Made by a program: the position numbers and the translations under genes. DNA of 64,000 nt, taken from positions 23,009 through 87,008 of the forward strand of contig JBEEPK010000003.1 of assembly GCA_041191145.1 (NCBI GenBank), given 5' to 3'. Shown one piece after another: positions 44,848 through 53,899 of the stretch; position 1 is the stretch's first letter; each line of letters starts with the position of its first letter. This DNA comes from UBA961 sp041191145 (GTDB taxonomy: Bacteria > Bacteroidota > Ignavibacteria > Kapaibacteriales > UBA961). Below the pieces are notes generated by a model, which saw only the letters and a program-made list of their open reading frames with translations, was not told the origin of the DNA and did no database searches.

Positions 44848-45651
44848 TTATGGAGTATTCGGACTGGGAGCAAACATTCTAATGGAATATCTCAGTCCGA
44901 TTTGTCCTCTAAAGCCGGATATGTTCAATGTTGCATCACTCAATGTGGAAGAAAACGGAAGATCATACAAAGCTGAGGCGGTAATATGCATAGATGGGGA
45001 AATTCGTATCATTGGTTCAATTCCTATCACTCCACCAATCTGCAAAGGATTATATGTAGTAATTGCACCTGAACCCAATGTTCTTTCTTGGAATGTTTGA
45101 TTGCCAACCACAAAGCCAATGGATTCCGGACTCACTATTCTTGTTTTCTGATTATACTCACCTGATGACGGAATGCCAAGTCTCAATCCTCCAATCCCAC
45201 GAAGAACAAATCCATAAATTTCAAATATATTATATCGAATATCCGCTTGAAATTCTATGAATTGCATGCTTGCATCAATAGTGTTCTCCATGATTGCTTG
45301 TGAAAAACCACTTGTGGAATTATCATCTCTTATTGGAAATGTAGAAGAAGTTGTAAGTAATCCACTTCTATCGCGGTAACCCAGACCACCGGTTAGAGAG
45401 AGAACATTAGATAAAGGAAATTCACCTTGAATACCAAAGGAGAAACCATTACCTGTTCCGGAAGTAAATTCATCACAAGAAACTGTCCCACCGAATTGTT
45501 TAAATTCAGATGAAAATGTATTACTGATGAATCCACCGGATGCTTGAACTGCATAAATTTCTGTTTGTAAGAATCTATAGGACTGTGCCTTTAATCCGGG
45601 TGTGGAAATGGTTAGTAGTATGAAGTATATGTAGTATTTGAACATTTTCAT
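44848..45651 (-). CDS. Outer membrane beta-barrel protein, unknown
   Basis: The protein is about 267 aa from ATG 45651 (MKMFKYYIYF). A signal peptide (YYIYFILLTISTPGLKAQ) is followed by amphipathic strands (FSFGIQGEFPLSNVLSLTGGLGYRDR, FIEFQADIRYNIFEIYGFVLRGIGGLRLG, PMIRISPSMHITASALYDLPFS, GQIGLRYSIRM), the pattern of an 8-10 strand OMP_b-brl barrel. The frame extends upstream to 45693 with a non-conserved start. It follows the metallophosphoesterase gene on the same strand. No specific function is suggested. Confidence 0.65.
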   Translation of the reverse strand: MKMFKYYIYFILLTISTPGLKAQSYRFLQTEIYAVQASGGFISNTFSSEFKQFGGTVSCDEFTSGTGNGFSFGIQGEFPLSNVLSLTGGLGYRDRSGLLTTSSTFPIRDDNSTSGFSQAIMENTIDASMQFIEFQADIRYNIFEIYGFVLRGIGGLRLGIPSSGEYNQKTRIVSPESIGFVVGNQTFQERTLGSGAITTYNPLQIGGVIGIEPMIRISPSMHITASALYDLPFSSTLSDATLNISGFRGQIGLRYSIRMFAPSPNTP

Positions 45652-45753
45652 GTTTTTATAAACTTTAATGAATTCAGATTCCAAATTACACACTTTGAGT
45701 AAATTCGTTCATCCATATTTATACACATTATCGTATTACCATACTCTAATTTA

Positions 45754-46989
45754 TCAGGCAATAGGTGACCTAAGAGTTATAACGGTGATTTCAGGCGGAA
45801 TACCCACTCTGATAGGTGGACCAACTGTACCGAGTCCACGATTCACATATAAATACTTGTCATGCTGCATATACAATCCTGACCATTGTTCATAAACAAA
45901 TTGTGCAGGACTATATGCTTCGCCTAAAAATTCAATTCCAATTTGGCCTCCATGAGTATGTCCAGATAGCGTTAGATCTGCCAAACCCGAATCCAATATC
46001 TCCATTTTCCAATATGTTGGATCATGAGCCATTAGAATTGATGTGGCTTCTTTTGAAACACCGTCAAATGTTTGGGTTAAATCTCCAAACTTTTGATTGA
46101 AACCTGTATTGTCAGTACCGGCAATAATCAAATCAGCATTATTGATTTGTAGAGTTCTAGCATTATTGATCAATAAATCAATTCCTGTCGAGCGAATCAT
46201 AGTACACAATTGCTTATGCTTAATTCCGGTCATATAATGATCATGATTACCCAAAGAACCATATATGCCAATTTGAGCATGAAGTTGGCGAAGAATTGGA
46301 AGATAGATTTGTAATTCATCTGGATCGAAATTCACATAGTCACCGGTTATGGCAATTATGTCTGCTTTTTGCTTATTGATGATATGCACTACTTCTTGTA
46401 AATAACCGGTTCCAAAGTATGAACCCGTATGAATATCTGAAATCTGTAGAAGGCGAATGCCATCTAGATTTCTACTTAGTCCAGGAAGAACAAGTTCAAT
46501 CTCTTTTGTTTCAATATCATAAATGGTATGTAATACCCCTTGAGCTGTTATAATGAAAGGCAATATAGAAGCTGAAACACCAATTGTGTGTAGTACTTTT
46601 CTTCTTTCAAGAGAAGGTGAATCATCAACCGTTACTATTGAATTACTCTTAATTTTTTTAAAGAGTGTAATGACTAGACCGATTCCATCTTTTAACAGAA
46701 GAAAGATTGTCAATGGATATTTAGGTACATACCAAATGGCAATCATGATTTGAAATACATGTCCGGTAGCAAGATTATTCCCTGTAGATAATCTCTCAAT
46801 TGTGGTTCCGATGAGTAATAAGAACATGCATACTGCTACATAGATATATGTCTTTTTCCAGAATGGCTGAACATTTTCAAGCACATCAAGGTAATTCTTA
46901 TATTTTCTATAGATATAGTAATCTATTCCACCTTGTATAATTGCAAGGATTCCTAAAAACATAATGAGTCTAGCGATATCAGGTGTCAT
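45754..46989 (-). CDS. Membrane-bound metallophosphoesterase (YaeI-like)
   Basis: The protein is 411 aa. The first 160 residues hold several hydrophobic segments (at about 5-24, 43-62, 75-105, 140-155). The catalytic domain has LLQISDIHTGSYF, ITGDYVNFDP, GSLGNHDHYM, ILMAHDPTYW and LTLSGHTHGGQIGIEF, all the metal-ligand motifs of calcineurin-like phosphoesterases. YaeI-type enzymes of this layout act on UDP-2,3-diacylglucosamine or related lipids, but this one may differ. It is not next to lpx genes. Confidence 0.85.
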   Translation of the reverse strand: MTPDIARLIMFLGILAIIQGGIDYYIYRKYKNYLDVLENVQPFWKKTYIYVAVCMFLLLIGTTIERLSTGNNLATGHVFQIMIAIWYVPKYPLTIFLLLKDGIGLVITLFKKIKSNSIVTVDDSPSLERRKVLHTIGVSASILPFIITAQGVLHTIYDIETKEIELVLPGLSRNLDGIRLLQISDIHTGSYFGTGYLQEVVHIINKQKADIIAITGDYVNFDPDELQIYLPILRQLHAQIGIYGSLGNHDHYMTGIKHKQLCTMIRSTGIDLLINNARTLQINNADLIIAGTDNTGFNQKFGDLTQTFDGVSKEATSILMAHDPTYWKMEILDSGLADLTLSGHTHGGQIGIEFLGEAYSPAQFVYEQWSGLYMQHDKYLYVNRGLGTVGPPIRVGIPPEITVITLRSPIA

Positions 46990-47025
46990 GCTTGAAACTT
47001 GTGGTGAATCATCTACTGAACAAAT

Positions 47026-50000
47026 CTATTGATTTTCACCATAATGCGGATAGAGGATTGTTTCTTTCCACAATGTTCCTTGAATTGTGATAGCATATGT
47101 ACCAAAGATCAAATCATTAGGCAATGCTATATATCTATTTTCACCTGAATGTAACTGAAAATGCTCCTTGAGAAGAATTCTTCCATCTATTGTTGATACA
47201 ATGCAATGAAGTTGTTCATTCAATCCCGACTGAATATGAATAGTATTATTCTTCACCATGAATTGATATTGACCTTTTCTTGTGATGGGTCTAATTGTCC
47301 AAGCACAAGTTTGCTCATAGGGGACATCACATCCTCTTAGATCTCGAGTTGTACAATCGATCTCACCATCTAGCCATTGAATGACATAGGTATTGAAAGT
47401 TCTATCATCAGGTGGGAGATAGGGCATGACAGAAAGTGAAATCTCACCAGTTTTATTTCCGGGATTATCAAGCATGAGTTGATATTCGCCGGGAACTGTT
47501 TGTACATGAGACGCACCTGTAATACCGGAAGTAACATGCTGTTCAATCATGCTTCCCAATGGATCATAAGTAATTGCCAATTTAGCATTTGAATAAGCGG
47601 ATGGTATAGATAATTTCATGGAGAATCTTTCACCAGGTTTTACTGAACCATTTGATTGCAAAGTGAATGCAGCAATATTGGGATCAATGACTGAAATTCT
47701 CATTTCATCGGAAGATTCACAAAATCCATTATTTCCAATAACTTTTACAATTATGTCCGATGAAATAGAATCAAAGCGAATAAGACTATCATTCAATTGA
47801 GTATAGGTACTATTGCTCGACCAAGAATAGGTATTTGCTCCATTTGATTGTACTTCAATTGCATTGCCTCTACACATGACTGTATCCTTGGGTAAAGTGA
47901 CAATTGGGACATCTTTGACATCAACATAAAATGAGTCTAGAGATGCACATCCTGCTCTTTGTCCATTGATGATGATATATCCTGATGAATTTGGCATTAT
48001 AATCAGTGAATCATTCTTGCTGGAAAGCAAAGAACAATCTCCTTTCAAAGTTATTCCTGTGGATGGAAAAACAGTAACAGTAATTGGATTATTCCTACAT
48101 GTAATTGTATCAGCGGTTTTCAGGATTGGTAGCGAAGCATTGACATTAACTAGAATGCTGTCAATAGGTGAGAAGCAACCGTCTTTACTTCCACGATATG
48201 TATAGTATGTGTTCTGCAGTGGTTTTGCCAATAATGTATTGCCATTTTTTGAAATGATGCTCGGATGATCCGACCATTCATATGTGTCTCCACCTTTCGC
48301 TGACAATGTAATTTCATTACCCAAGCAAGTTACAGTATCACCCGATACTGAAATTATTGGTATATCTTTTACAATGACCAAAACGCTGTCCTGAACAGAA
48401 CATCCGCCATTTGTTCCTTCTACAAAATACATTGTTGTTTTGCCAGGACTGACTTGTATATCCGCTTGATTCGATGTAAATCCTGAAGTCTTTTCAGTCC
48501 AAAGATACGTCATGGCACCTGAAGGTTTCAGTATTGCTGTATCTCCCGGACAAATTGAAATATTACTTCCTGCATCAACATTGGGTAAAGGTAAAACCCG
48601 AATGATCACGGAATCATATCCAATGCAATTCCCATTTTTTGCTTCAACATAATATGTAGTTGTTGTACTTGGTGAGAATGTTGGTTCAGATGAATTAATA
48701 TCATCAATTCCATTTCCGGGTGACCAACGATATGTCATTGCACCTTTCGGTTTGAGAGTAATAGGAGTTCCGGGACAAGTTGCAGTATCATCAACCAAAG
48801 AGATTTTCAATTCATCAGCTACGGTTACTTTTACGGTGTCATATGAAACGCAACCCGCAATAGAAGTCACAGTCAACACATACTCTATGGATGCAGTAGG
48901 CGTGCAAACAGGCATCGCTGTTTGACTATTGTCCAGATAAGTATTGGGTGACCAAGAATATCGTGCGCCATTTTCAGGAGCAGAGCCAAGTTGCAATGGC
49001 TCTTTGGGACAAGTTGATTTATCAATACCGGCATTAGCAACAAATCCTTGTACCACATTCACTCGAATAAATGCTGTATCAATACATTGTCCACTCGATA
49101 CGATGACACCATATGTTGCATTATTTTCTGGTTGAACTATTGGTGTTGATGAATTTGTATCGGATATATTCGGACCCATGAACCATCTAAACACACTTCC
49201 ACCTGATGCGCGAAGCTGTATTCTATCTCCTCGACAAATAGTTGTATCAGGTGATGTCAAAGCTGTTAAATTATTTTCTGTATTGATTATTACAGTATCA
49301 TATGCAATGCAACCAAACTCATTGGTTACTTTCAAAATGTACCTAAAATTTGGACCGGGAGGACTTGCAATTGTCTTGGATAGGAACTTATTAGTAACAT
49401 ATTGTTCCGGTGACCACAGATAGGTATATCCACTCTTGGGATTCAAACCGATCTCTACTGATCCACCCGGACAAGTTGTCTTATCTTTGCCAGCATCTGC
49501 AATAGGAAAGGGAACAACATCAACTCTTATTGGTACTGTATCTGTACAAATACCATTTGAAGCTATGAGATAATATTGTGTCGTTGAATCAGGGCTTGCA
49601 ATTGGATTAGCAATTGTTGTTGAAGATAATCCATAGGATGGGATCCATTTATAGGTAGTAGCTCCTGAAGCTTTCAATTGTACTTTGCCACCTTTACAAA
49701 TACTACTTGGAACTTCATATTGAAGATTAACAGGAGGAAGTAAACCCACATGGATTGTTTGCTTGGTTTGACATCCAAATGGATTGGTAATGAACAATGT
49801 GTAAGTTGTGGGAGCATTTGGTTTTGCAATTGGATTTGCAATTGCAGCATTACTCAAACCTATTGTTGGTGACCAAGCATAGGAATAGCCAGTCATTGGT
49901 GGAGCACCTATTCTAATACCTGAACTAGGACATGCCAATACTGAGTCAATGCTCAATCCAAGACCATATTCAATTTGAGTTGGCAAGCCCAAAACAGTTC

Positions 50001-51081
50001 TTCCACTTTGATTTAGAACATTTAGAGTATACCCAATTTCATTACCAGACTTATTTGGCTTATTGATTACATCTAATTGGCTCGGCCTGTCTGCTACAAC
50101 ATAGATTTTGCCATCCGGTCCCAATTGCATACCGAATAATTTTCTTGTTCCTAAAGGTAGAGTCCACATGGAACCTGCAATTGATACCTCATCATTGAAT
50201 GAAACATCGAATTGGAATAATGCAGATTCTGCACTCTGTTGTTTATCCAATGTTCCTGTTGTAAAGAGTTTCTTGCTATCCGGTGAAAATGCAGCCCCAT
50301 AATTTCCATAACATTTGTTTTTGGCAATGAATTTGGGGTTCGTTGCTTGACCAGATTGTAGATTGAAATCAAAAAGTACTACAGCTTGCAAATAATTTGT
50401 ACCATCAGCTTCGGAGAGTACTACCAATTTAGAGCCATCCGGTGAAACCTTCATAGCGCCAACTGTGTAATAGTTAAACAAATTACTATAATTGGAAAGA
50501 ACTGGTGAAGAAACTCCTGATGCAGTCACTTTATAAGCTATGATTCTGGATTGTGATTTATGATGAAAAATTGCCCAATATGAATTATCCGCACAATGTT
50601 GTGTGCCCGCCAATTTCTCTGACATATTATCTTGCAATTCTACATTGGAAAGTAAAATTGTTGGAGTATTTTCAAGACTGATATGAGAATAATATGATTT
50701 GCTATGTGTTGTCCCCTGACCGGTTAAGTCAGGCGCAGTAAATAAGTATACTCTTTTTGCATTTGCGGGGTCGGGGATAAATATGCAACATTGCGTTGAT
50801 GAAATTCCACTTTTGAGCGAATCTCCACCAGGTACTATTGATCCATCTGGAAGAAAAAGTTTTTTGCCATCTGAATACAATAATACATTTCCTGTGTTTG
50901 GATCGCAATAGACTGCACAACCTTCCCATGTATCGAGTTTTCCAGTGATAGGTGAGGGAATGGCATTCGTAAATTTAATGCCTCCAAATTTGCCATAATA
51001 CCAAGTCTGATTTGAACCTTGCTGTGCAAATAATGAAGTAGAAATAAAAAACACCAATGGTAAAAGTAGGATTCGTATCAT
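47026..51081 (-). CDS. Giant secreted protein with beta-propeller and ten Ig-like repeats
   Basis: The protein is about 1351 aa from ATG 51081 (RBS AAGGAG, signal MIRILLLPLVFFISTSLFAQQ). Residues about 25-370 resemble a propeller (MKVSPDGSKLVVLSE, AFSPDSKKLFTTG, GPDGKIYVVADRPS). Then come about ten tandem repeats of about 65 residues, each opening with a cysteine (CPG, CKG, CRG) and closing with a second (GxC, FGC), suggesting disulfide-closed Ig/PKD-like domains. The C-terminus (IVSTIDGRILLKEHF, LIFGTYAITIQGT) looks like a T9SS sorting domain. It resembles gliding-motility-type adhesins of Bacteroidota; direct role unknown. Confidence 0.78.
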   Translation of the reverse strand: MIRILLLPLVFFISTSLFAQQGSNQTWYYGKFGGIKFTNAIPSPITGKLDTWEGCAVYCDPNTGNVLLYSDGKKLFLPDGSIVPGGDSLKSGISSTQCCIFIPDPANAKRVYLFTAPDLTGQGTTHSKSYYSHISLENTPTILLSNVELQDNMSEKLAGTQHCADNSYWAIFHHKSQSRIIAYKVTASGVSSPVLSNYSNLFNYYTVGAMKVSPDGSKLVVLSEADGTNYLQAVVLFDFNLQSGQATNPKFIAKNKCYGNYGAAFSPDSKKLFTTGTLDKQQSAESALFQFDVSFNDEVSIAGSMWTLPLGTRKLFGMQLGPDGKIYVVADRPSQLDVINKPNKSGNEIGYTLNVLNQSGRTVLGLPTQIEYGLGLSIDSVLACPSSGIRIGAPPMTGYSYAWSPTIGLSNAAIANPIAKPNAPTTYTLFITNPFGCQTKQTIHVGLLPPVNLQYEVPSSICKGGKVQLKASGATTYKWIPSYGLSSTTIANPIASPDSTTQYYLIASNGICTDTVPIRVDVVPFPIADAGKDKTTCPGGSVEIGLNPKSGYTYLWSPEQYVTNKFLSKTIASPPGPNFRYILKVTNEFGCIAYDTVIINTENNLTALTSPDTTICRGDRIQLRASGGSVFRWFMGPNISDTNSSTPIVQPENNATYGVIVSSGQCIDTAFIRVNVVQGFVANAGIDKSTCPKEPLQLGSAPENGARYSWSPNTYLDNSQTAMPVCTPTASIEYVLTVTSIAGCVSYDTVKVTVADELKISLVDDTATCPGTPITLKPKGAMTYRWSPGNGIDDINSSEPTFSPSTTTTYYVEAKNGNCIGYDSVIIRVLPLPNVDAGSNISICPGDTAILKPSGAMTYLWTEKTSGFTSNQADIQVSPGKTTMYFVEGTNGGCSVQDSVLVIVKDIPIISVSGDTVTCLGNEITLSAKGGDTYEWSDHPSIISKNGNTLLAKPLQNTYYTYRGSKDGCFSPIDSILVNVNASLPILKTADTITCRNNPITVTVFPSTGITLKGDCSLLSSKNDSLIIMPNSSGYIIINGQRAGCASLDSFYVDVKDVPIVTLPKDTVMCRGNAIEVQSNGANTYSWSSNSTYTQLNDSLIRFDSISSDIIVKVIGNNGFCESSDEMRISVIDPNIAAFTLQSNGSVKPGERFSMKLSIPSAYSNAKLAITYDPLGSMIEQHVTSGITGASHVQTVPGEYQLMLDNPGNKTGEISLSVMPYLPPDDRTFNTYVIQWLDGEIDCTTRDLRGCDVPYEQTCAWTIRPITRKGQYQFMVKNNTIHIQSGLNEQLHCIVSTIDGRILLKEHFQLHSGENRYIALPNDLIFGTYAITIQGTLWKETILYPHYGENQ
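47690..49945 (-). repeat. Ten tandem Ig/PKD-like protein repeats
   Basis: In-frame repeats encode units with the pattern C-x-G-x(5)-L-x(3)-GA-x-TY-x-WSP ... P-x(3)-TTTY ... GxC ... D-x-V-x-V-x-V. Sequence identity between copies is modest at DNA level, so this is old duplication rather than recent expansion. The last two copies (47690 to about 48090) are the most degenerate. Confidence 0.7.
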
Positions 51082-51151
51082 TGTAACTCCTTGATGACCC
51101 TTAAAATTACAAAAAGTTTTATGTGCACTTACGGAATAATATTGAAGTGAT

Positions 51152-52252
51152 TTATCCACATAAATCATTAGGAATTTCTATACCTGCTATATGTGCAGTT
51201 TGTATGAAATCACTAGGGGGTTCTTGGATGAATAGTAATTCTTTACAGGTAATAGGATGAACAAAACCAAGCATTCTTGCATGTAATGCCTGATGCTTCA
51301 TGATATTCAAACACTGAATGGCTGAATTCTTTGATTCATTGCCAAATTTTACTTGATGTGGCAAAATATCACCGCCATAGGACATGTCGCCAATCAATGG
51401 ATGATGAATGGATGAAAAGTGAACCCTGATTTGATGCGTTCTACCAGTGTGGAGTTTGATTTGTAACAATGAAGCAAATTTCCCCCTGCTGCGTGTCCAA
51501 TATTCAGTTTTTGCATATTTACCACTTTGTTTGGTAACTGAAAAAACTTTCCTATTTCTTGGAGACGGAGCTAGATTGTTTTCGATGATGGCATGATCAT
51601 CTTTGACAATTCCCCAAGCCAAAGCCACATATTCTCTTTTCACAGTTCTATCAGCAAACTGCTTTGATAGTTCAGGAGTAATTTCTGATTTTTTGGAAAT
51701 GACCATCAAGCCGGAAGTATCTTTGTCGAGTCTATGCACTATTCCGGGTCTTAAAGCATCATCCTTGGCTATGATGGCTTGTGTAAACGCATCTTCAGGC
51801 AAATCTTCTTCTTCGGAATCTTCTTCAAATCCGGATAAAGGAATTGCTTCTCTATAACCTATGTGCCATAATACTGCATTTACAAGTGTACCATATCTGT
51901 TACCAAAGCCGGGATGTACAACAAGTCCTGAAGGTTTATTTATTACCAATAAATAGTCATCCTCGAAAACTATTTCCAATGGAATATTTTCAGGTAATAA
52001 CTCGAGTGGGGGAGGTCGCATGAATATGCAACGGATCGAGTCTCCGGGTTTAATCTTATATGAACCCTTTCTTATTGTACCGTTTACAGTCACCTGCTCA
52101 GTATCGATTGCCTGCTGAACTTTATTTCTCGTTGCATTGGCTATGGCATTGGTGATATAGACATCAAGTCTCAAAGGTTCTTGTCCTTTTGAGACCAACA
52201 AGTCAATCACTTTTTCTATATAATCAGGATATTGTTCCTTTTCAATTTCCAT
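51152..52252 (-). CDS. rluD: 23S rRNA pseudouridine synthase (RluD family)
   Basis: The protein is about 366 aa from ATG 52252. An S4 RNA-binding domain (LRLDVYITNAIANATRNKVQQAIDTEQVTVNG) precedes the RsuA/RluA catalytic domain with IVFEDDYLLVINKPSGLVVHPG, the catalytic RPGIVHRLDKDTSGLMVISK (Asp in HRLDKDTSG), GRTHQIRVHFSSIHHPLIGD and RQALHARMLGFVHP (QALHA). It is slightly longer than E. coli RluD (insert with acidic EEDSEEEDLPED). It forms pseudouridines in 23S rRNA. It overlaps the lspA end by 11 bases, so the lspA-rluD arrangement seen in many bacteria is kept. Confidence 0.92.
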   Translation of the reverse strand: MEIEKEQYPDYIEKVIDLLVSKGQEPLRLDVYITNAIANATRNKVQQAIDTEQVTVNGTIRKGSYKIKPGDSIRCIFMRPPPLELLPENIPLEIVFEDDYLLVINKPSGLVVHPGFGNRYGTLVNAVLWHIGYREAIPLSGFEEDSEEEDLPEDAFTQAIIAKDDALRPGIVHRLDKDTSGLMVISKKSEITPELSKQFADRTVKREYVALAWGIVKDDHAIIENNLAPSPRNRKVFSVTKQSGKYAKTEYWTRSRGKFASLLQIKLHTGRTHQIRVHFSSIHHPLIGDMSYGGDILPHQVKFGNESKNSAIQCLNIMKHQALHARMLGFVHPITCKELLFIQEPPSDFIQTAHIAGIEIPNDLCG

Positions 52253-52847
52253 TATGTGTTGTTTCTGTGAATTCATTCACTTGTGTAAATGGATATGGCA
52301 GATATCGATTATATAATAGTATGAGAATCATGCCAATTGAAACACAGGAGTCTGCGATATTGAAAACAGGCCAGTGGGTATATGCAAACTGTCCAATTTG
52401 TATGTCCGGAATGTCAATTTGTATAAAATCAACAACCAAGCCATAGAAGAGAGGACCTTCTCCATATAATACACCATAAAACATGCGATCGATAAAATTA
52501 CCGAAAGCTCCAGCCAGTATAAGCATGATGGCTATTCTAATTTGAATTTTTGCTGATTCTATCTTTAACAAATAATATACTAATCCAATTGAAGCAATTA
52601 GTGAAAACAATGTCAGAAATATTTTACCTGAACCAAACTCAACACCAAAAGCCATTCCTGGATTCTCTACGAATGTAAAACGCAGAAACTCGCCAATTAC
52701 TGATATGCTTTCACCGAGAAACATACCTGGATGGGTAAATCCAAATAAAGAAAAACCTTTTACTGCTATTTTTGTCGCTTGATCAAGAACAATCAACAAA
52801 GAAGCAATAAATAACAAGCGATGTGAATGGACTTTTGAATCCATCAT
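52242..52847 (-). CDS. lspA: Lipoprotein signal peptidase
   Basis: The protein is 201 aa with four predicted membrane helices. The catalytic aspartates lie in GNFIDRMFYG and VFNIADSCVSIG; the other signatures are LDQATKIAVK, FVENPGMAFG and VVDFIQ. It cleaves prolipoproteins after lipidation. Lipoproteins encoded nearby (M28, DUF4920, 42352) are substrates by inference. It starts 3 bases after the DksA-like gene stop. Confidence 0.95.
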   Translation of the reverse strand: MMDSKVHSHRLLFIASLLIVLDQATKIAVKGFSLFGFTHPGMFLGESISVIGEFLRFTFVENPGMAFGVEFGSGKIFLTLFSLIASIGLVYYLLKIESAKIQIRIAIMLILAGAFGNFIDRMFYGVLYGEGPLFYGLVVDFIQIDIPDIQIGQFAYTHWPVFNIADSCVSIGMILILLYNRYLPYPFTQVNEFTETTHNGN

Positions 52848-52850
52848 GAT

Positions 52851-53825
52851 TTACTCATTTCTTCCAGCAATAATATCAATGCCATTATCGGGACAACGAC
52901 CATGAATTTTGTATGATGCAGACTGCGTAGTAATTGGTACGGCCAATAATCTTGCTTTGGCAATGAGAATATTACATTCTTTACAAATACCGTATGTTTT
53001 ATCATCAATTCTTTTAATGGCATCATCTAATTTTTTGATATAATCAAAAATACGATTCATCTGAGCATATGTTTTTTCTTTTTCCAATGCCTCAGATCCT
53101 TGCTCTGCCATGTGTACAGAATATATCATCGACTCGGAAGCCATTTCTGCATTGGTTAAATCATCTAACCTTTCCTTGAGCATTCTCATTTCATCCAATG
53201 CTTCATCTTTGATCTTCTGAATGTGTTGTCTGAACATTTTTAAGTCAGTATCAGAATATCGTACCTTCTTTGTAGATGGTTTGATGATTGGCTTCTCTTC
53301 TTTTGGATGCATGGCAAATGCTGCAGCACCTTTTCCTTCAGGCATTTTCATTGCTTCCAAGCCTGCAGCTGATGGTTTTTCAGATGCTTTATTACTTGAT
53401 TTTGATCTACCAGCAGGCTTCTTTTCTTGCAAAGTTAACTGCAATGGAGGCATCGCGGGCATATCCAATTCAATCAATGCTTCATCAGGAGGAGCAGAGG
53501 TGAGATCATTAGAAGGAGTGGACTCCTTACTTTCTTTAGTTGCAATCTTGGGTAATGATTTTTTACTTGACTTTTCAGTTTTAGGAGCAACTGTATCTTT
53601 AGTATCAATCTTTTTTGTCTTAGGCTTGATTGAATCTTTCTTTTCTGTTTTTGAGGTGGCGATGGTGTTTTTTCCTTTATTTGAAACAGAAAGCGAAGCC
53701 GATTGCTTAGAAGTTGTTTTTTCAACACTTTTGGCAACTGGCTTCGCTTGTTTTTTTTCAGTTTTGGTAGATTCTACCACTGAAGACTTCACTGCTTTTT
53801 GTTTAGAAACAATCTTTGATTTCAC
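52851..53825 (-). CDS. DksA/TraR-like protein with degenerate zinc finger and Lys-rich N-terminus
   Basis: The frame begins at GTG 53825, giving 324 aa. Residues 1-190 are low-complexity, rich in Lys, Ser, Thr and Ala (KTEKKQAKPVAKSVEK), and residues about 195-320 are a DksA/TraR coiled coil plus zinc-finger-like end (YGICKECNILIAKARLLAVP). The first Cys pair is kept; the second is lost, with only one Cys left in TTQSASYKIHGRC, as in some Bacteroidota relatives. It may bind RNA polymerase. No start codon lies between the H1-like gene stop and GTG 53825, and the frame stays open back to the A9 tract at 53904, consistent with one 500-aa protein (see findings). Confidence 0.78.
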   Translation of the reverse strand: MKSKIVSKQKAVKSSVVESTKTEKKQAKPVAKSVEKTTSKQSASLSVSNKGKNTIATSKTEKKDSIKPKTKKIDTKDTVAPKTEKSSKKSLPKIATKESKESTPSNDLTSAPPDEALIELDMPAMPPLQLTLQEKKPAGRSKSSNKASEKPSAAGLEAMKMPEGKGAAAFAMHPKEEKPIIKPSTKKVRYSDTDLKMFRQHIQKIKDEALDEMRMLKERLDDLTNAEMASESMIYSVHMAEQGSEALEKEKTYAQMNRIFDYIKKLDDAIKRIDDKTYGICKECNILIAKARLLAVPITTQSASYKIHGRCPDNGIDIIAGRNE

Positions 53826-53899
53826 TGTAACAATTTCTTTTGTAACAGTTTTTTGTTTCTTGACAGTGACTGGGGCAGTTTTCGGTCCTTTAGAGGGAC

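Noticed and set aside
44807..45100. 97-aa plus-strand ORF after the YbjN-like gene
   Set aside because: It overlaps the YbjN-like 3' end out of frame and runs antisense through the conserved C-terminal strands of the barrel protein.
47690..49945. Tandem repeats as a CRISPR-like or satellite array
   Set aside because: The repeats are in frame, about 195 bases long and divergent in DNA, so they encode protein domains.
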